NCBI GenBank assembly: GCA_964411505.1
Contig: CAYPLH010000016.1
Location: forward strand, 1-64,000
From: CAYPLH01 sp964411505
GTDB taxonomy: Bacteria > Bacillota > Clostridia > CAYPLH01 > DUMO01
Length of the DNA stretch: 64,000 nt
Reading direction: 5' to 3'
Shown here: piece by piece, positions 34,498 to 43,727 of the stretch
Numbering within the stretch: the stretch's first letter is position 1
Layout: each line of letters opens with the position of its first letter
The notes under the pieces: model-generated
Seen by the model: the letters and a program-made list of their open reading frames with translations, nothing else
The model's database searches: none
What the model was told of the DNA's origin: nothing
Translations under genes and position numbers: made by a program

Positions 34498-35976
34498 ATG
34501 AGAGCGATAATGGTTATGTTTGATTCATTAAATCGACATATGCTTCCGATGTACGGATGCGATTGGGTTAAGGCGCCAAACTTTCAGAGATTGGCCGAAA
34601 GAAGTGTTGTATTTGACAACAGTTATGTTGGGAGTATGCCTTGCATGCCTGCCCGGCGAGAATTGCATACAGGAAGATACAATTTTCTTCACAGAAGCTG
34701 GGGGCCATTGGAACCTTTTGATGATTCCATGCCTGAGTTGTTGAAAAACAATGGTATATATACCCATCTTGTAAGTGATCACTATCATTACTGGGAAGAT
34801 GGTGGCTGTACCTATCATACGCGGTACAATTCTTGGGAGATAACAAGAGGGCAGGAGGGGGATCCGTGGAAGGGAGAAGTCATGGACCCTGCGATTCCGG
34901 AGCATTTAGGAGGTCGCAAAAGCTGCCTTTGGAGACAAGATTGGGTTAACCGCAAATTTATGACGAAATTAGAAGAACATCCCCAAGCGGTAAACTTTGA
35001 AAAAGGATTGGAATTTATCAGAACCAACCAGAATGAAGATCGTTGGTTTTTGCAAATAGAAGAGTTCGATCCCCATGAACCGTTTTTTACGCATAAAAAA
35101 TATAAGGATATGTACCCTCATAAATATGACGGTCCTCATTTTGACTGGCCTAACTATGCACAGGTTCAGGAAAGCAGGGAACAAATTGATCATCTAAGAT
35201 ACGAATATGCAGCACTTGTCAGTCTTTGTGATGAGCAGCTGGGAAAAGTACTGGATCTTATGGATGAATTGGATTTATGGGAAGATACAATGTTGATTGT
35301 TAATACGGATCATGGATTCCTCCTTGGAGAGCATGACTGGTGGGCAAAATGTGTTCAGCCCTTTTACAATGAAATTGCACGTACTCCTTTATTCATATGG
35401 GATCCGTGTACAGGGAAGAAAAATGAAAGACGGCAGAGCCTTGTTCAAACTATAGACCTTGCTCCAACCTTGTTGGAATTCTTTGGAGTTGACATTCCGA
35501 AAGATATGCAGGGTAAGTCATTGAGGGAAACTATACTAGAGGATAAGCCCGTACGTGAAGCTGCACTTTATGGGATTCATGGCGGTCATGTGAATTGTAC
35601 TGACGGACATTATGTGTATATGAGAGCTCCGTTTTTAGAGGATAATCAACCATTATATAACTATACACTAATGCCTACGCATATGAGAAACCGTTTTAGT
35701 ATAAAGGAACTGGAAAATATTGAACTTAGCGAACCGTTTACATTTACTAAGAACTGTCGGACTATGAAAATCAGGTCGGGTGGGATACCTGAACTGGATT
35801 TTAACCCTTATAAATTCGGTAATTTATTATTTAATATCGATGAGGATCCGGAACAGAAGCATCCGATATGTGACCCGGATACAGAAATGAGAATGATAAG
35901 GCATCTGGTTGGGTTAATGAAGGAAAATGATGCACCCAAAGAGCAATATATTCGTTTGGGTCTGCATGATGAATAG
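34498..35976 (+). CDS. Sulfatase, cytoplasmic, Cys-type
   Basis: A 492-residue sulfatase. The N-terminus RAIMVMFDSLNRHMLPMYG gives the first metal Asp. MPCMPARRELHTGRYNF holds the formylglycine motif (C-M-P-A-R), and LIVNTDHGFLLGEHDWWAK the second metal/active-site block. There is no signal peptide. The length and the long C-terminal region (NRFSIKELENIELSEPF) set it apart from the other three sulfatases. It is in the ribokinase-RbsD operon, preceded by AAAGGAGA. Confidence 0.92.
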   Translation: MRAIMVMFDSLNRHMLPMYGCDWVKAPNFQRLAERSVVFDNSYVGSMPCMPARRELHTGRYNFLHRSWGPLEPFDDSMPELLKNNGIYTHLVSDHYHYWEDGGCTYHTRYNSWEITRGQEGDPWKGEVMDPAIPEHLGGRKSCLWRQDWVNRKFMTKLEEHPQAVNFEKGLEFIRTNQNEDRWFLQIEEFDPHEPFFTHKKYKDMYPHKYDGPHFDWPNYAQVQESREQIDHLRYEYAALVSLCDEQLGKVLDLMDELDLWEDTMLIVNTDHGFLLGEHDWWAKCVQPFYNEIARTPLFIWDPCTGKKNERRQSLVQTIDLAPTLLEFFGVDIPKDMQGKSLRETILEDKPVREAALYGIHGGHVNCTDGHYVYMRAPFLEDNQPLYNYTLMPTHMRNRFSIKELENIELSEPFTFTKNCRTMKIRSGGIPELDFNPYKFGNLLFNIDEDPEQKHPICDPDTEMRMIRHLVGLMKENDAPKEQYIRLGLHDE

Positions 35977-36016
35977 TTATTTGGTCTAAAAAACCTCTAA
36001 GGAAAGGAGTATATCA

Positions 36017-36976
36017 ATGAAAGGGTACACAAAAGGTATGAAAAAACCTCATGTACAAAAGAAAGATCCCATAAGTATGTTGATAAACTCAGTAAAGCGG
36101 GACTGGAGCCTTTACTTATTAATTAGTCCAGTTATAGTATATTTTATTATTTTTAAATACTGGCCGATGTATGGTGTTCAGATAGCTTTTAAGAACTTTA
36201 TGCCCTCCAAAGGGATCTGGGGAAGTCCGTGGGCAGGGTTTAAGCATTTCGACAGATTTTTTAGCAACTATCAATTTTGGCGCTTGATTAAAAACACCCT
36301 AGGCATTAGCGTTTATCAGCTGACAGTAGGATTTCCTATACCCATATTTCTTGCACTTATGCTGAACGAGGTAAGGAGTAAATATTTAAAGAAGACAGTT
36401 CAAATGGTTACTTATGCACCTCATTTTCTTTCAGTTGTTGTTCTGGTTGGTATGGTGCTAGCTTTTTTGTCACCACAGAATGGAGTAATTAATCACATAC
36501 TGGCATTGTTAGGATTTGAGCCCATTAACTTTATGACAGAGGCAAAATGGTTTAAAACTATATACGTTTTTTCCGGAGTATGGCAGAATGCAGGTTGGGG
36601 CTCAATCATATACATGGCGGCACTGGCAGGTATTGATACATCGCTCTACGAAGCTGCTGCTATAGATGGTGCCAGCAAATTTAAAAGGGTAATACACATT
36701 ACAATACCAGGTATCCTACCCACTGCTATAATTATTCTGATACTCGAATCAGGAAAAATAATGAATGTGGGTTTTGAAAAAGTGTTTTTAATGCAGAACA
36801 GCCTGAATATAAGCGCATCTGAGATAATATCAACCTATGTGTACAAAAGAGGGCTGCTAGGTGCACAATATAGCTTTGCTTCGGCGGTAGGTCTGTTTAA
36901 CTCAGTTATTAATTTAATACTGCTAATTACAGTAAATAGAATATCCAGATCAACCAGTCAGAATAGTTTATGGTAG
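36017..36976 (+). CDS. Carbohydrate ABC permease (LplB/YtcO type)
   Basis: A 319-residue six-helix permease with LLISPVIVYFIIFKYWPMYG, the EAA loop LYEAAAIDGASKFKRVIHITIP and the C-terminus ISRSTSQNSLW. It is the cluster B counterpart of 24452. RBS GGAAAGGAG. It is the first gene of the importer trio. Confidence 0.93.
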   Translation: MKGYTKGMKKPHVQKKDPISMLINSVKRDWSLYLLISPVIVYFIIFKYWPMYGVQIAFKNFMPSKGIWGSPWAGFKHFDRFFSNYQFWRLIKNTLGISVYQLTVGFPIPIFLALMLNEVRSKYLKKTVQMVTYAPHFLSVVVLVGMVLAFLSPQNGVINHILALLGFEPINFMTEAKWFKTIYVFSGVWQNAGWGSIIYMAALAGIDTSLYEAAAIDGASKFKRVIHITIPGILPTAIIILILESGKIMNVGFEKVFLMQNSLNISASEIISTYVYKRGLLGAQYSFASAVGLFNSVINLILLITVNRISRSTSQNSLW

Positions 36977-37013
36977 CATTTTTTAAAAAACGCATGAAAC
37001 GGAGGTAGGTTAG

Positions 37014-37904
37014 ATGAATAACAGACTGGATCAGGGCAAGGGAGATATTGTATTCGATATTATAAATAAATTTTTGCTTATAGTAATACTGATTGTGACA
37101 GTATATCCATTAGTGTTTGTAGCCAGTGCTTCCATAAGTGATCCGATGGAGGTTTTAAAAGGTAATATATTACTACTTCCTAAGGGCGTTACTCTGGATT
37201 CATACAGGAGGGTGTTCAGGAATTCAGATATCCTGACAGGCTATAAGAATACTATTTTATACACAGTTGTTGGTGTAATAGTTAACCTTACGATGACAAT
37301 AGCTGGAGCTTATCCCTTATCACGGAAAAAATTCTATCCAAGGAACATCATTTTAGCATTTTTTACATTCACAATGTTTTTTGGAGGGGGTATAATTCCA
37401 ACTTACTTGGTAATAAAAAGGTTAGGACTTATAAACAATTTTTGGGTCATGATTTTACCTGGCGCGGTTCAGGTGTGGAACCTTATATTAATGAAAACCT
37501 TCTTTCAGAATTCCATACCTGAGGAGCTACATGAAGCTGCATATGTTGATGGGGGTACCAATATGCAGGTACTTATAAAAATTGTATTGCCTCTTTCAGC
37601 ACCCATCATAGCGGTTATGGTATTGTTCTATGGCGTTGGACACTGGAATGCATTTTTTAATGCTCTCATATATCTGTCCGACAGGTCAAAATACCCATTA
37701 CAGCTATTTTTAAGAGAAATTCTGATAGAGTCACAGATAGATGATATGATGGGCAGCTCTGAAGCTATTGCAGACCAAAGGATATATGCTGAGAGTATTA
37801 AGTATGCAGTAATTGTTGCAGCTAGCTTGCCCGTTTTAATGTTATATCCTGTTATACAGAAGTACTTTGTAAAGGGTGTTATGGTAGGAGCTATCAAGGG
37901 CTAG
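37014..37904 (+). CDS. Carbohydrate ABC permease (LplC/YtcP type)
   Basis: A 296-residue six-helix permease with the EAA loop LHEAAYVDGGTNMQVLIKIVLP and the C-terminus KYFVKGVMVGAIKG. It starts at ATG 37014 behind GGAGG, 37 bases after the LplB-type gene. It is the counterpart of 23546. Confidence 0.93.
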   Translation: MNNRLDQGKGDIVFDIINKFLLIVILIVTVYPLVFVASASISDPMEVLKGNILLLPKGVTLDSYRRVFRNSDILTGYKNTILYTVVGVIVNLTMTIAGAYPLSRKKFYPRNIILAFFTFTMFFGGGIIPTYLVIKRLGLINNFWVMILPGAVQVWNLILMKTFFQNSIPEELHEAAYVDGGTNMQVLIKIVLPLSAPIIAVMVLFYGVGHWNAFFNALIYLSDRSKYPLQLFLREILIESQIDDMMGSSEAIADQRIYAESIKYAVIVAASLPVLMLYPVIQKYFVKGVMVGAIKG

Positions 37905-37991
37905 CTGGTAAAAAAATCAGCATAGCCTAAAAATAAATACCCTGGATACATAAAAAGTTTTCAGGGGCAATAATAAATAAATGGGAGGAAA

Positions 37992-39653
37992 ATGTTTATG
38001 AAAAACAGATTATTTAAGTGTATTGCATTGGTGCTTTGTACTTTATTGGTGATTACTGCGTTTGCAGGATGTGCCAAAAATGGCAATGAACCAACCGAAC
38101 CAAAGGGAAGTACCAAGACAACGGGGGACGATGAAAAAGTGCCTGAAAACATGAATTTGACAGGCATGCCCATCGTTAAGGAGCCTATTACTCTAAAGAT
38201 TATGGTAGCAAAACACGTAGCTCAATCAGACTGGAGTGAAATGCTGGTATGGAAAGAGTATGAGAAGATGACTGGTGTACATGTTGAATGGATTGAAGTT
38301 CCGGAACAGAATCAAACTCTTACTGAGAAGAGAAACTTGGCAGTAGCTGGCGGCGATATGCCAGATGCCTTCTTTAAGTGCAACTTTCCTGCTAAGGATT
38401 TGCAGTCTTATGGAGAACAGGAGATGTTTCTAAAATTAAACGACATGATAGACAAGTATGCTCCTAACTTCAAAAAAGCAATTGATGAACGTGAGGATGT
38501 TGCAAAAGGCATACAAATGGTGGATGGAAGCATATATTCACTTCCTTACATCATGAATGTTCTTTCTCCGGCAATAACAGGTAAGATTTTTGTAAACAGG
38601 AAATGGCTTGATAAATTAGAAATGGATATGCCTTCAACTACCGAAGAGTTCTACAATGTCCTAACAGCCATCAAAAAGACGGACCTTAATGGAAATGGAG
38701 AAAATGATGAGATTCCTCTAACTTCTCCTGCCTTTAACAACGTAGCATCTTCGCTGCGTGGAGCATGGGGACTGGGGAACACAGGAAATGCCAATGGATT
38801 TATTGATGCCGGTGCCAAAGACGGCAAGGTAAGATATTGGGCTGCTGACCCAAATTATAAGGAACAACTGATGTATATGAACAAGCTTTTTGATGATGAA
38901 TTGCTGGATGAGGAAATATTCCAGATGAATAACAATAAATTGATTGGTAAAGCCGCACAAAACCAGGTAGGAGCTTTCTCAGCAATAAACAATAATGCTA
39001 TGGGACAACAATATCAGAATGATTATGAAGGTCTTAAGGCAGCCTTAATAGGTCCTTCTGGAGACCAGTTGTGGAGCCCCGTAAATTCAAGAATTTGGGA
39101 TATGGGAGCTTTTGTAATAACAAATGTAAATAAACACCCGGAAATTACAATGCGTTGGGTTGATTACTTCTATAGTGAAGAAGGAATAAAGCTATACTTT
39201 ATGGGTAAAGAGGGTATCACTTATGAGGTAGGTGCTGATGGCAAAATTGACTACAACGATGAAATTAACAAAAATCCTGACGGTTTGACTTATGATCAGG
39301 CAATAGGCAAATATCTTGCATGGGGTGGAAAAGGAAATCCGAGTATGGCTATTGATGAATACTTCCGTGGCGCTGCAGTTCTACCTATTCCCCTTGAAGC
39401 GGCAAACAGACTTAAGCCATATTTGCCTGAAGAGATATGGCCGGTATTTAGTTATACATCAGAAGAAAATGAGGAAAGAGCTGAGTTGGAAGCTGACTTA
39501 AACGGTTATGTAAATGAAATGACAGCGCAGTTTGTAACTGGTAAGAAGCCATTTGCTGAATGGGATAATTACGTAAATGAACTGAAAAAAATGGGCTTGG
39601 ATGACTACCTACAAATCTGCCAGACAGCTTATGAAAGATATAAGGGAAATTAA
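37992..39653 (+). CDS. Extracellular solute-binding lipoprotein (LplA-type)
   Basis: A 553-residue lipoprotein. The signal peptide and lipobox LLVITAFAGC are followed by a Glu/Pro/Thr-rich linker. The body resembles the cluster A protein, including the DLNGNGENDEIPLT loop and a C-terminal ELKKMGLDDYLQICQTAYERY. ATG 37992 is four bases after GGGAGG and ATG 37998 ten bases after; either may be used. It presents oligosaccharide to the permeases just upstream. Confidence 0.92.
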   Translation: MFMKNRLFKCIALVLCTLLVITAFAGCAKNGNEPTEPKGSTKTTGDDEKVPENMNLTGMPIVKEPITLKIMVAKHVAQSDWSEMLVWKEYEKMTGVHVEWIEVPEQNQTLTEKRNLAVAGGDMPDAFFKCNFPAKDLQSYGEQEMFLKLNDMIDKYAPNFKKAIDEREDVAKGIQMVDGSIYSLPYIMNVLSPAITGKIFVNRKWLDKLEMDMPSTTEEFYNVLTAIKKTDLNGNGENDEIPLTSPAFNNVASSLRGAWGLGNTGNANGFIDAGAKDGKVRYWAADPNYKEQLMYMNKLFDDELLDEEIFQMNNNKLIGKAAQNQVGAFSAINNNAMGQQYQNDYEGLKAALIGPSGDQLWSPVNSRIWDMGAFVITNVNKHPEITMRWVDYFYSEEGIKLYFMGKEGITYEVGADGKIDYNDEINKNPDGLTYDQAIGKYLAWGGKGNPSMAIDEYFRGAAVLPIPLEAANRLKPYLPEEIWPVFSYTSEENEERAELEADLNGYVNEMTAQFVTGKKPFAEWDNYVNELKKMGLDDYLQICQTAYERYKGN

Positions 39654-39688
39654 GCTTTTAAAATTTACAAGATAAGATAAAATGATTA

Positions 39689-39725
39689 CGCCAGCCCTTC
39701 ATGATTATTCGTGAAGGGCATGGCG
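39689..39725 (+). terminator. Terminator or 3' hairpin after the importer genes
   Basis: CGCCA-GCCCTTCA / TGAAGGGC-a-TGGCG stem with one bulge and a 10-nt loop, 36 bases past the SBP stop. The tail is only moderately T-rich, so partial read-through to the next gene is possible. Confidence 0.55.
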
Positions 39726-39740
39726 CACTTTAAGTAATTA

Positions 39741-39866
39741 AATGATTAATACCCAAAAAGCATATTAGTTGAACTTCGTATGCAACATATAGTGTTTGAA
39801 TGATTAAATTGGCAGTATATGTTGTATGGGAGGTTATTTCAGCTTAATTTTTAGGGAATAATCATA
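39741..39866 (-). mobile_element. MITE-like element, copy 2
   Basis: Reverse complement of this 126-base segment aligns end to end with 31218-31342. It shares the blocks GATTATTCCC, TAACCTC, CACTAT and GTTCAACTAATAT, and the same terminal AATCATT. Its internal arms (ATACAACATAT / ATATGTTGCATAC) differ from copy 1 at positions that change together, keeping the pairing. It lies 34 bases ahead of the ADP-ribosylglycohydrolase-family gene. Confidence 0.7.
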
Positions 39867-39900
39867 AAATGCTTTTATAAAAGAGATAGGAGATAGTAAT

Positions 39901-42033
39901 ATGGCGGGAATTCCGGTAAATTATTTTGAGAAGGTGTATGCAGGCTGGCTAGGAAAGCTAATAGGTGTAAGACATGGAGCACCCATTGAAAACTGGTCTT
40001 ATGAAAAAATCAAAAAGGTTTACGCAGAGATAGACGGATATCTTGTAGACTATAAGGATTTTGCCGCTGATGACGACAGTAATGGACCAATATTTTTTTT
40101 GAGGGCTCTTGATGATTATACTTATACCAATGATCTGACTGCAGAGCAGATAGGTTTAACCTGGCTGAACTATGCCCCCTTTGAACATGGATTTTACTGG
40201 TGGGGCGGCTATGGTAAATCTACCGAACATACAGCATATATGAACTTAAGAAACGGGATAAAGGCCCCACGTTCAGGTTCTATAGAGCAAAATGGAAAGG
40301 CTGTGGCAGAACAGATTGGGGGGCAGATATTCATAGATACCTGGGGACTTGTGGTGCCAAATAACCCAAGGCTTGCAGCAGACTATGCAAAAAAGGCTGC
40401 TAGCGTATCCCATGGAGGAAATGGAATATATGGGGGAATGTTTATTGCTGCATGTATAAGTGCGGCGTTTACTGAGGAAAGTATTGAAAAGATTATTGAA
40501 ACAGGTTTGTCTGTTATTCCCGAGGATTGTGAATATGTAAGGATGTCTAGGGAAGTTATAAAGTTTTATAAATCCAATCCAGAAAACTGGAGAGAATGCT
40601 TAAAATATGTGAAGGATAATTTTGGATACGACCGATATCCTGGAGCTTGCCACATTATACCTAATTCAGCTGTAATAATTCTGTCTCTTTTGTATGGTGA
40701 GGGTGATTTTTCAAAAACCATCAATATATGCAATATGTGTGGTTGGGATACTGATTGCAATGTTGCTAATGTTGGAACTATCCTTGGGGTTATGAATGGT
40801 CTTGAGGGTATAGATTATGAAAAGTGGAGAAGACCAATAAATGACTTCTTCGCGTGCTCTAGTGTGATAGGAAGTTTGAACATCATGGATGTGCCATGGT
40901 GTGCCGTATATATAGCCGGACTAGGCTATAAAATTGCAGGTGAAGAGCCGCCTCATGTGTTGAAGAATTTAATAACCGGGAAGACTGCAAGGTTTAATTT
41001 TGAGCTGCCTGGTTCAACCCATGGCTTCAGAGTTTCTTCAAATAAGGAACGTGGCTTAGAATACAGCTTGCAAAATTCCAAAGAAGCAGCAGCAAGTGGC
41101 AAAAGAAGCCTTAAAGTAACCGCAAAACCTCTATTATGGGATGAGGAGCTGTATGTTTTCCACAAAACGTATTATGAACCAGCTGATTTTCATGACAGCC
41201 GATATGATCCGAGTTTTTCTCCTATACTCTATCCTGGACAGAGTATCAAGGCAAAGGTTATGGTGCCTGAATACATCGACACCGGGGTACTGGCATGTCT
41301 GTATGTTAGGGATCGAAACAGTGGAAAGTGTGTAGAAGCCGGGACAGTAGACTTAGAGCTAGGTAAATGGGAGGAACTTAGCCTTGACATACCTTTTATG
41401 GAGGGCGCTTGCATTGATGAAGCAGGTATTAAGCTAATCCCAAAAGGCAAAGGTCCCAGCCTGCTGGTGGTTTATATTGATGATTTTGATTTTTCCGGTT
41501 GTCCGGATTATACCATTGATTTCAGTAAGGAAAAGGTTGAAGTATGGTCAAGGCTACATCATGAAGTCAGCCAGTTTTCATACCTAAAGGGGATTTGGAC
41601 ATTGGAAGACGATGTTTTAAGTGGTAGCTGCTCTGACTTTGGAGAAGCCTATACTGGAGGATATGACTGGAAGGACTATAGTTTTCAGGCAACCCTCATT
41701 CCACAAATCGGAGAATACCATAACATCAATTTTAGAGTTCAAGGTGCTATAAGATCCTATGCCGTCGGGCTTGCGCCTTCTGGCAAGATAGCTTTATACA
41801 AGAATGAAAACGGGTACAATCTGCTTTGTGAGGCAGACTATCCATGGGAACCAAACAGAGAATATACATTAAAGGTGGAACTTTTGGGAGCAAACATTAA
41901 AGTGAAAGATTCGGGCAGAATAATATTTGATTATACTGACCAAGAGAAACCTTATCTTACTGGACAAATTGGTGTATCTGTTCAAAATGGCAGTCACTGC
42001 CACTATAAAGACTTTAGAGTAGGGAGGATATAG
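39901..42033 (+). CDS. ADP-ribosylglycohydrolase-family protein with C-terminal ConA-like domain
   Basis: A 710-residue paralogue of the protein at 18761, colinear over its whole length. The metal motifs are DDDS at residues 57-60 and WDTDC at 282-286, with SVSHGGNGIYGGMF between. The C-terminal half repeats the two beta domains (DFHDSRYDPSFSPILYPGQS; FSYLKGIWTLEDDVLSGS; GSHCHYKDFRVG). No signal peptide. It is probably a cytoplasmic hydrolase of a ribosyl or glycosyl linkage whose ribose product would be taken up by RbsD/RbsK of the same cluster; that substrate is an inference. The stop codon runs directly into a hairpin-type repeat. Confidence 0.85.
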   Translation: MAGIPVNYFEKVYAGWLGKLIGVRHGAPIENWSYEKIKKVYAEIDGYLVDYKDFAADDDSNGPIFFLRALDDYTYTNDLTAEQIGLTWLNYAPFEHGFYWWGGYGKSTEHTAYMNLRNGIKAPRSGSIEQNGKAVAEQIGGQIFIDTWGLVVPNNPRLAADYAKKAASVSHGGNGIYGGMFIAACISAAFTEESIEKIIETGLSVIPEDCEYVRMSREVIKFYKSNPENWRECLKYVKDNFGYDRYPGACHIIPNSAVIILSLLYGEGDFSKTINICNMCGWDTDCNVANVGTILGVMNGLEGIDYEKWRRPINDFFACSSVIGSLNIMDVPWCAVYIAGLGYKIAGEEPPHVLKNLITGKTARFNFELPGSTHGFRVSSNKERGLEYSLQNSKEAAASGKRSLKVTAKPLLWDEELYVFHKTYYEPADFHDSRYDPSFSPILYPGQSIKAKVMVPEYIDTGVLACLYVRDRNSGKCVEAGTVDLELGKWEELSLDIPFMEGACIDEAGIKLIPKGKGPSLLVVYIDDFDFSGCPDYTIDFSKEKVEVWSRLHHEVSQFSYLKGIWTLEDDVLSGSCSDFGEAYTGGYDWKDYSFQATLIPQIGEYHNINFRVQGAIRSYAVGLAPSGKIALYKNENGYNLLCEADYPWEPNREYTLKVELLGANIKVKDSGRIIFDYTDQEKPYLTGQIGVSVQNGSHCHYKDFRVGRI

Positions 42034-42236
42034 CAAGAGCACAAGAGGACGGTTCTTCCGAGTACAAGGGGACGGTTCTTCTGTGCATCTGTGCACAAGG
42101 GGATTATTCTCTTGTGCCTCATTAATTCCAAAGTAAAGATATTACAAATAGGTTGGTTAAGGCAGTAGGGATAGTAATGAGAGAAAAAAAAGAACGGAAG
42201 CAAGAGCACAAAAGAACCATCCCCCTGTGTTCTTGC
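42033..42236. repeat. Degenerate GGACGGTTCTT-type inverted repeat unit
   Basis: The left arm GCAAGAGCACAAGAGGACGG (from 42033) is mirrored by CCATCCCCCTGTGTTCTTGC (to 42236), with four mismatches over 25 bases. The interior holds further GGGGACGGTTCTTCTGTGC and CACAAGGGG copies. The left arm includes the last base of the preceding stop codon. It is an older relative of the repeat at 30303. Confidence 0.65.
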
Positions 42237-42262
42237 TGCCAATGAAGGGATTGAATTAATTA

Positions 42263-43642
42263 ATGACAAAACCAAACATTTTATTTATATTCGCAGATCA
42301 GCTGCGCTACAGTGCCTTAGGATCAAGCGGAAATACTGAAGTAATTTCTCCGAATCTGGATCGGATTGCTGACCAGGGAATGGTGTTTGACAAGGCTTTC
42401 TCTAGTTGTCCTGTGTGCTCTCCATACAGGGGGCAGTTATTATCAGGTATGTATTCCCATAAAAATGGTGTGGTGGATAATGAATATAAACTAAAGACTA
42501 ATATAACAACACTTCCCCAAGCTTTGAAGGAGGAAGGTTATAAGACAGGGTATGTGGGAAAATGGCATTTAGGTTATGGTCCTTATACGAAGGACAAGCG
42601 TTATGGATTCGATTATATGGCGGCATATAACTGCAACCACCGGTATTATAATATTTCCTACTATGAAAATGAGAAGGGTCCAATACCTATTAATGGATGG
42701 GCACCGGAGGAAGAGACATCATTGGCAATCAACTTTATAAAGGAGCATGTAAAAAATGATGGAGATAAGCCTTTTGCACTGCTGCTTTCGTGGGGTCCTC
42801 CACACCATCCTTATGACGAGTATCCCGATAAATATAAAATTTATGACCCTTCCAAAGTAACTATAAGCCCCAACGTACCGGAGAAATATCAGGATATTGC
42901 AAAAGAAGAGCTTGCAGATTATTATGGCAATATTACGGCAATTGATGCTCAGATGGAACGGATTCTAAGAACACTGGATGAGTTGGGTCTTTCTGAAGAT
43001 ACTATACTATGCTTTACTTCAGATCATGGAGATCACGTTCGCAGCCACGGATACGCCAAATGCAATGATAAGTCTGAGACGGATAATACAAGGCGGGCCT
43101 CTAAAGCAACACCTTTTGATGAATCCGTTCATATTCCGTTTATTGTGCGATGGCCGGGAAAAATTGCGGAGGGACAACGTACAGGTGTATTCTTAGGTAG
43201 TGTTGATGTAATGCCTACACTGCTTGGCATGTGTGAAGTTAACTCCCCTGACGGAATGCAGGGTGTTGACCTGTCACATGTATTGCTTGGGGGCACTGGT
43301 GAAGTTAATGATTCGGTATATCTGCAGATACTTGGTGAAGGATGGCCGCACCGTGGAAGATGGGTAGGTTACTGGAGAGGAGTAAGAAACCACCGATGGC
43401 TGTATGCCAGGTGGTACAATAACGAATACGGACCTTATTTGTTTGATGTACAGAATGATCCCTACCAACTGAATAACCTGTATTATAATTCTGAATATGC
43501 AAAGGTTAAAGAAGAGATGGAAAAGCGTCTTGTAAAGTGGATGGAAGATACAGAGGATCCGTTTGATACAGGGGAAAGGGATGACAAGAACGGTATGCTG
43601 AAACTTGGTCAGGAGTTTACCGATGAAAAATGGCTGAGATAA
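42263..43642 (+). CDS. Sulfatase, cytoplasmic, Cys-type
   Basis: A 459-residue sulfatase. KPNILFIFADQLRYSALG opens the fold, SSCPVCSPYRGQLLSG carries the C-S-P-Y-R formylglycine motif, GKWHLGYG and CFTSDHGDHVRSHG complete the active site. No signal peptide is present. It lies between the ADP-ribosylglycohydrolase-family gene and the GH78-like gene, all on one strand. Confidence 0.92.
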   Translation: MTKPNILFIFADQLRYSALGSSGNTEVISPNLDRIADQGMVFDKAFSSCPVCSPYRGQLLSGMYSHKNGVVDNEYKLKTNITTLPQALKEEGYKTGYVGKWHLGYGPYTKDKRYGFDYMAAYNCNHRYYNISYYENEKGPIPINGWAPEEETSLAINFIKEHVKNDGDKPFALLLSWGPPHHPYDEYPDKYKIYDPSKVTISPNVPEKYQDIAKEELADYYGNITAIDAQMERILRTLDELGLSEDTILCFTSDHGDHVRSHGYAKCNDKSETDNTRRASKATPFDESVHIPFIVRWPGKIAEGQRTGVFLGSVDVMPTLLGMCEVNSPDGMQGVDLSHVLLGGTGEVNDSVYLQILGEGWPHRGRWVGYWRGVRNHRWLYARWYNNEYGPYLFDVQNDPYQLNNLYYNSEYAKVKEEMEKRLVKWMEDTEDPFDTGERDDKNGMLKLGQEFTDEKWLR

Positions 43643-43727
43643 GCAAGGTGTGATAGATATAAGCTAATGCCACCCCTGATAAAATAATCAGGGTACCGCT
43701 TTATGTGATGGGGACCTTATAGAGTAT

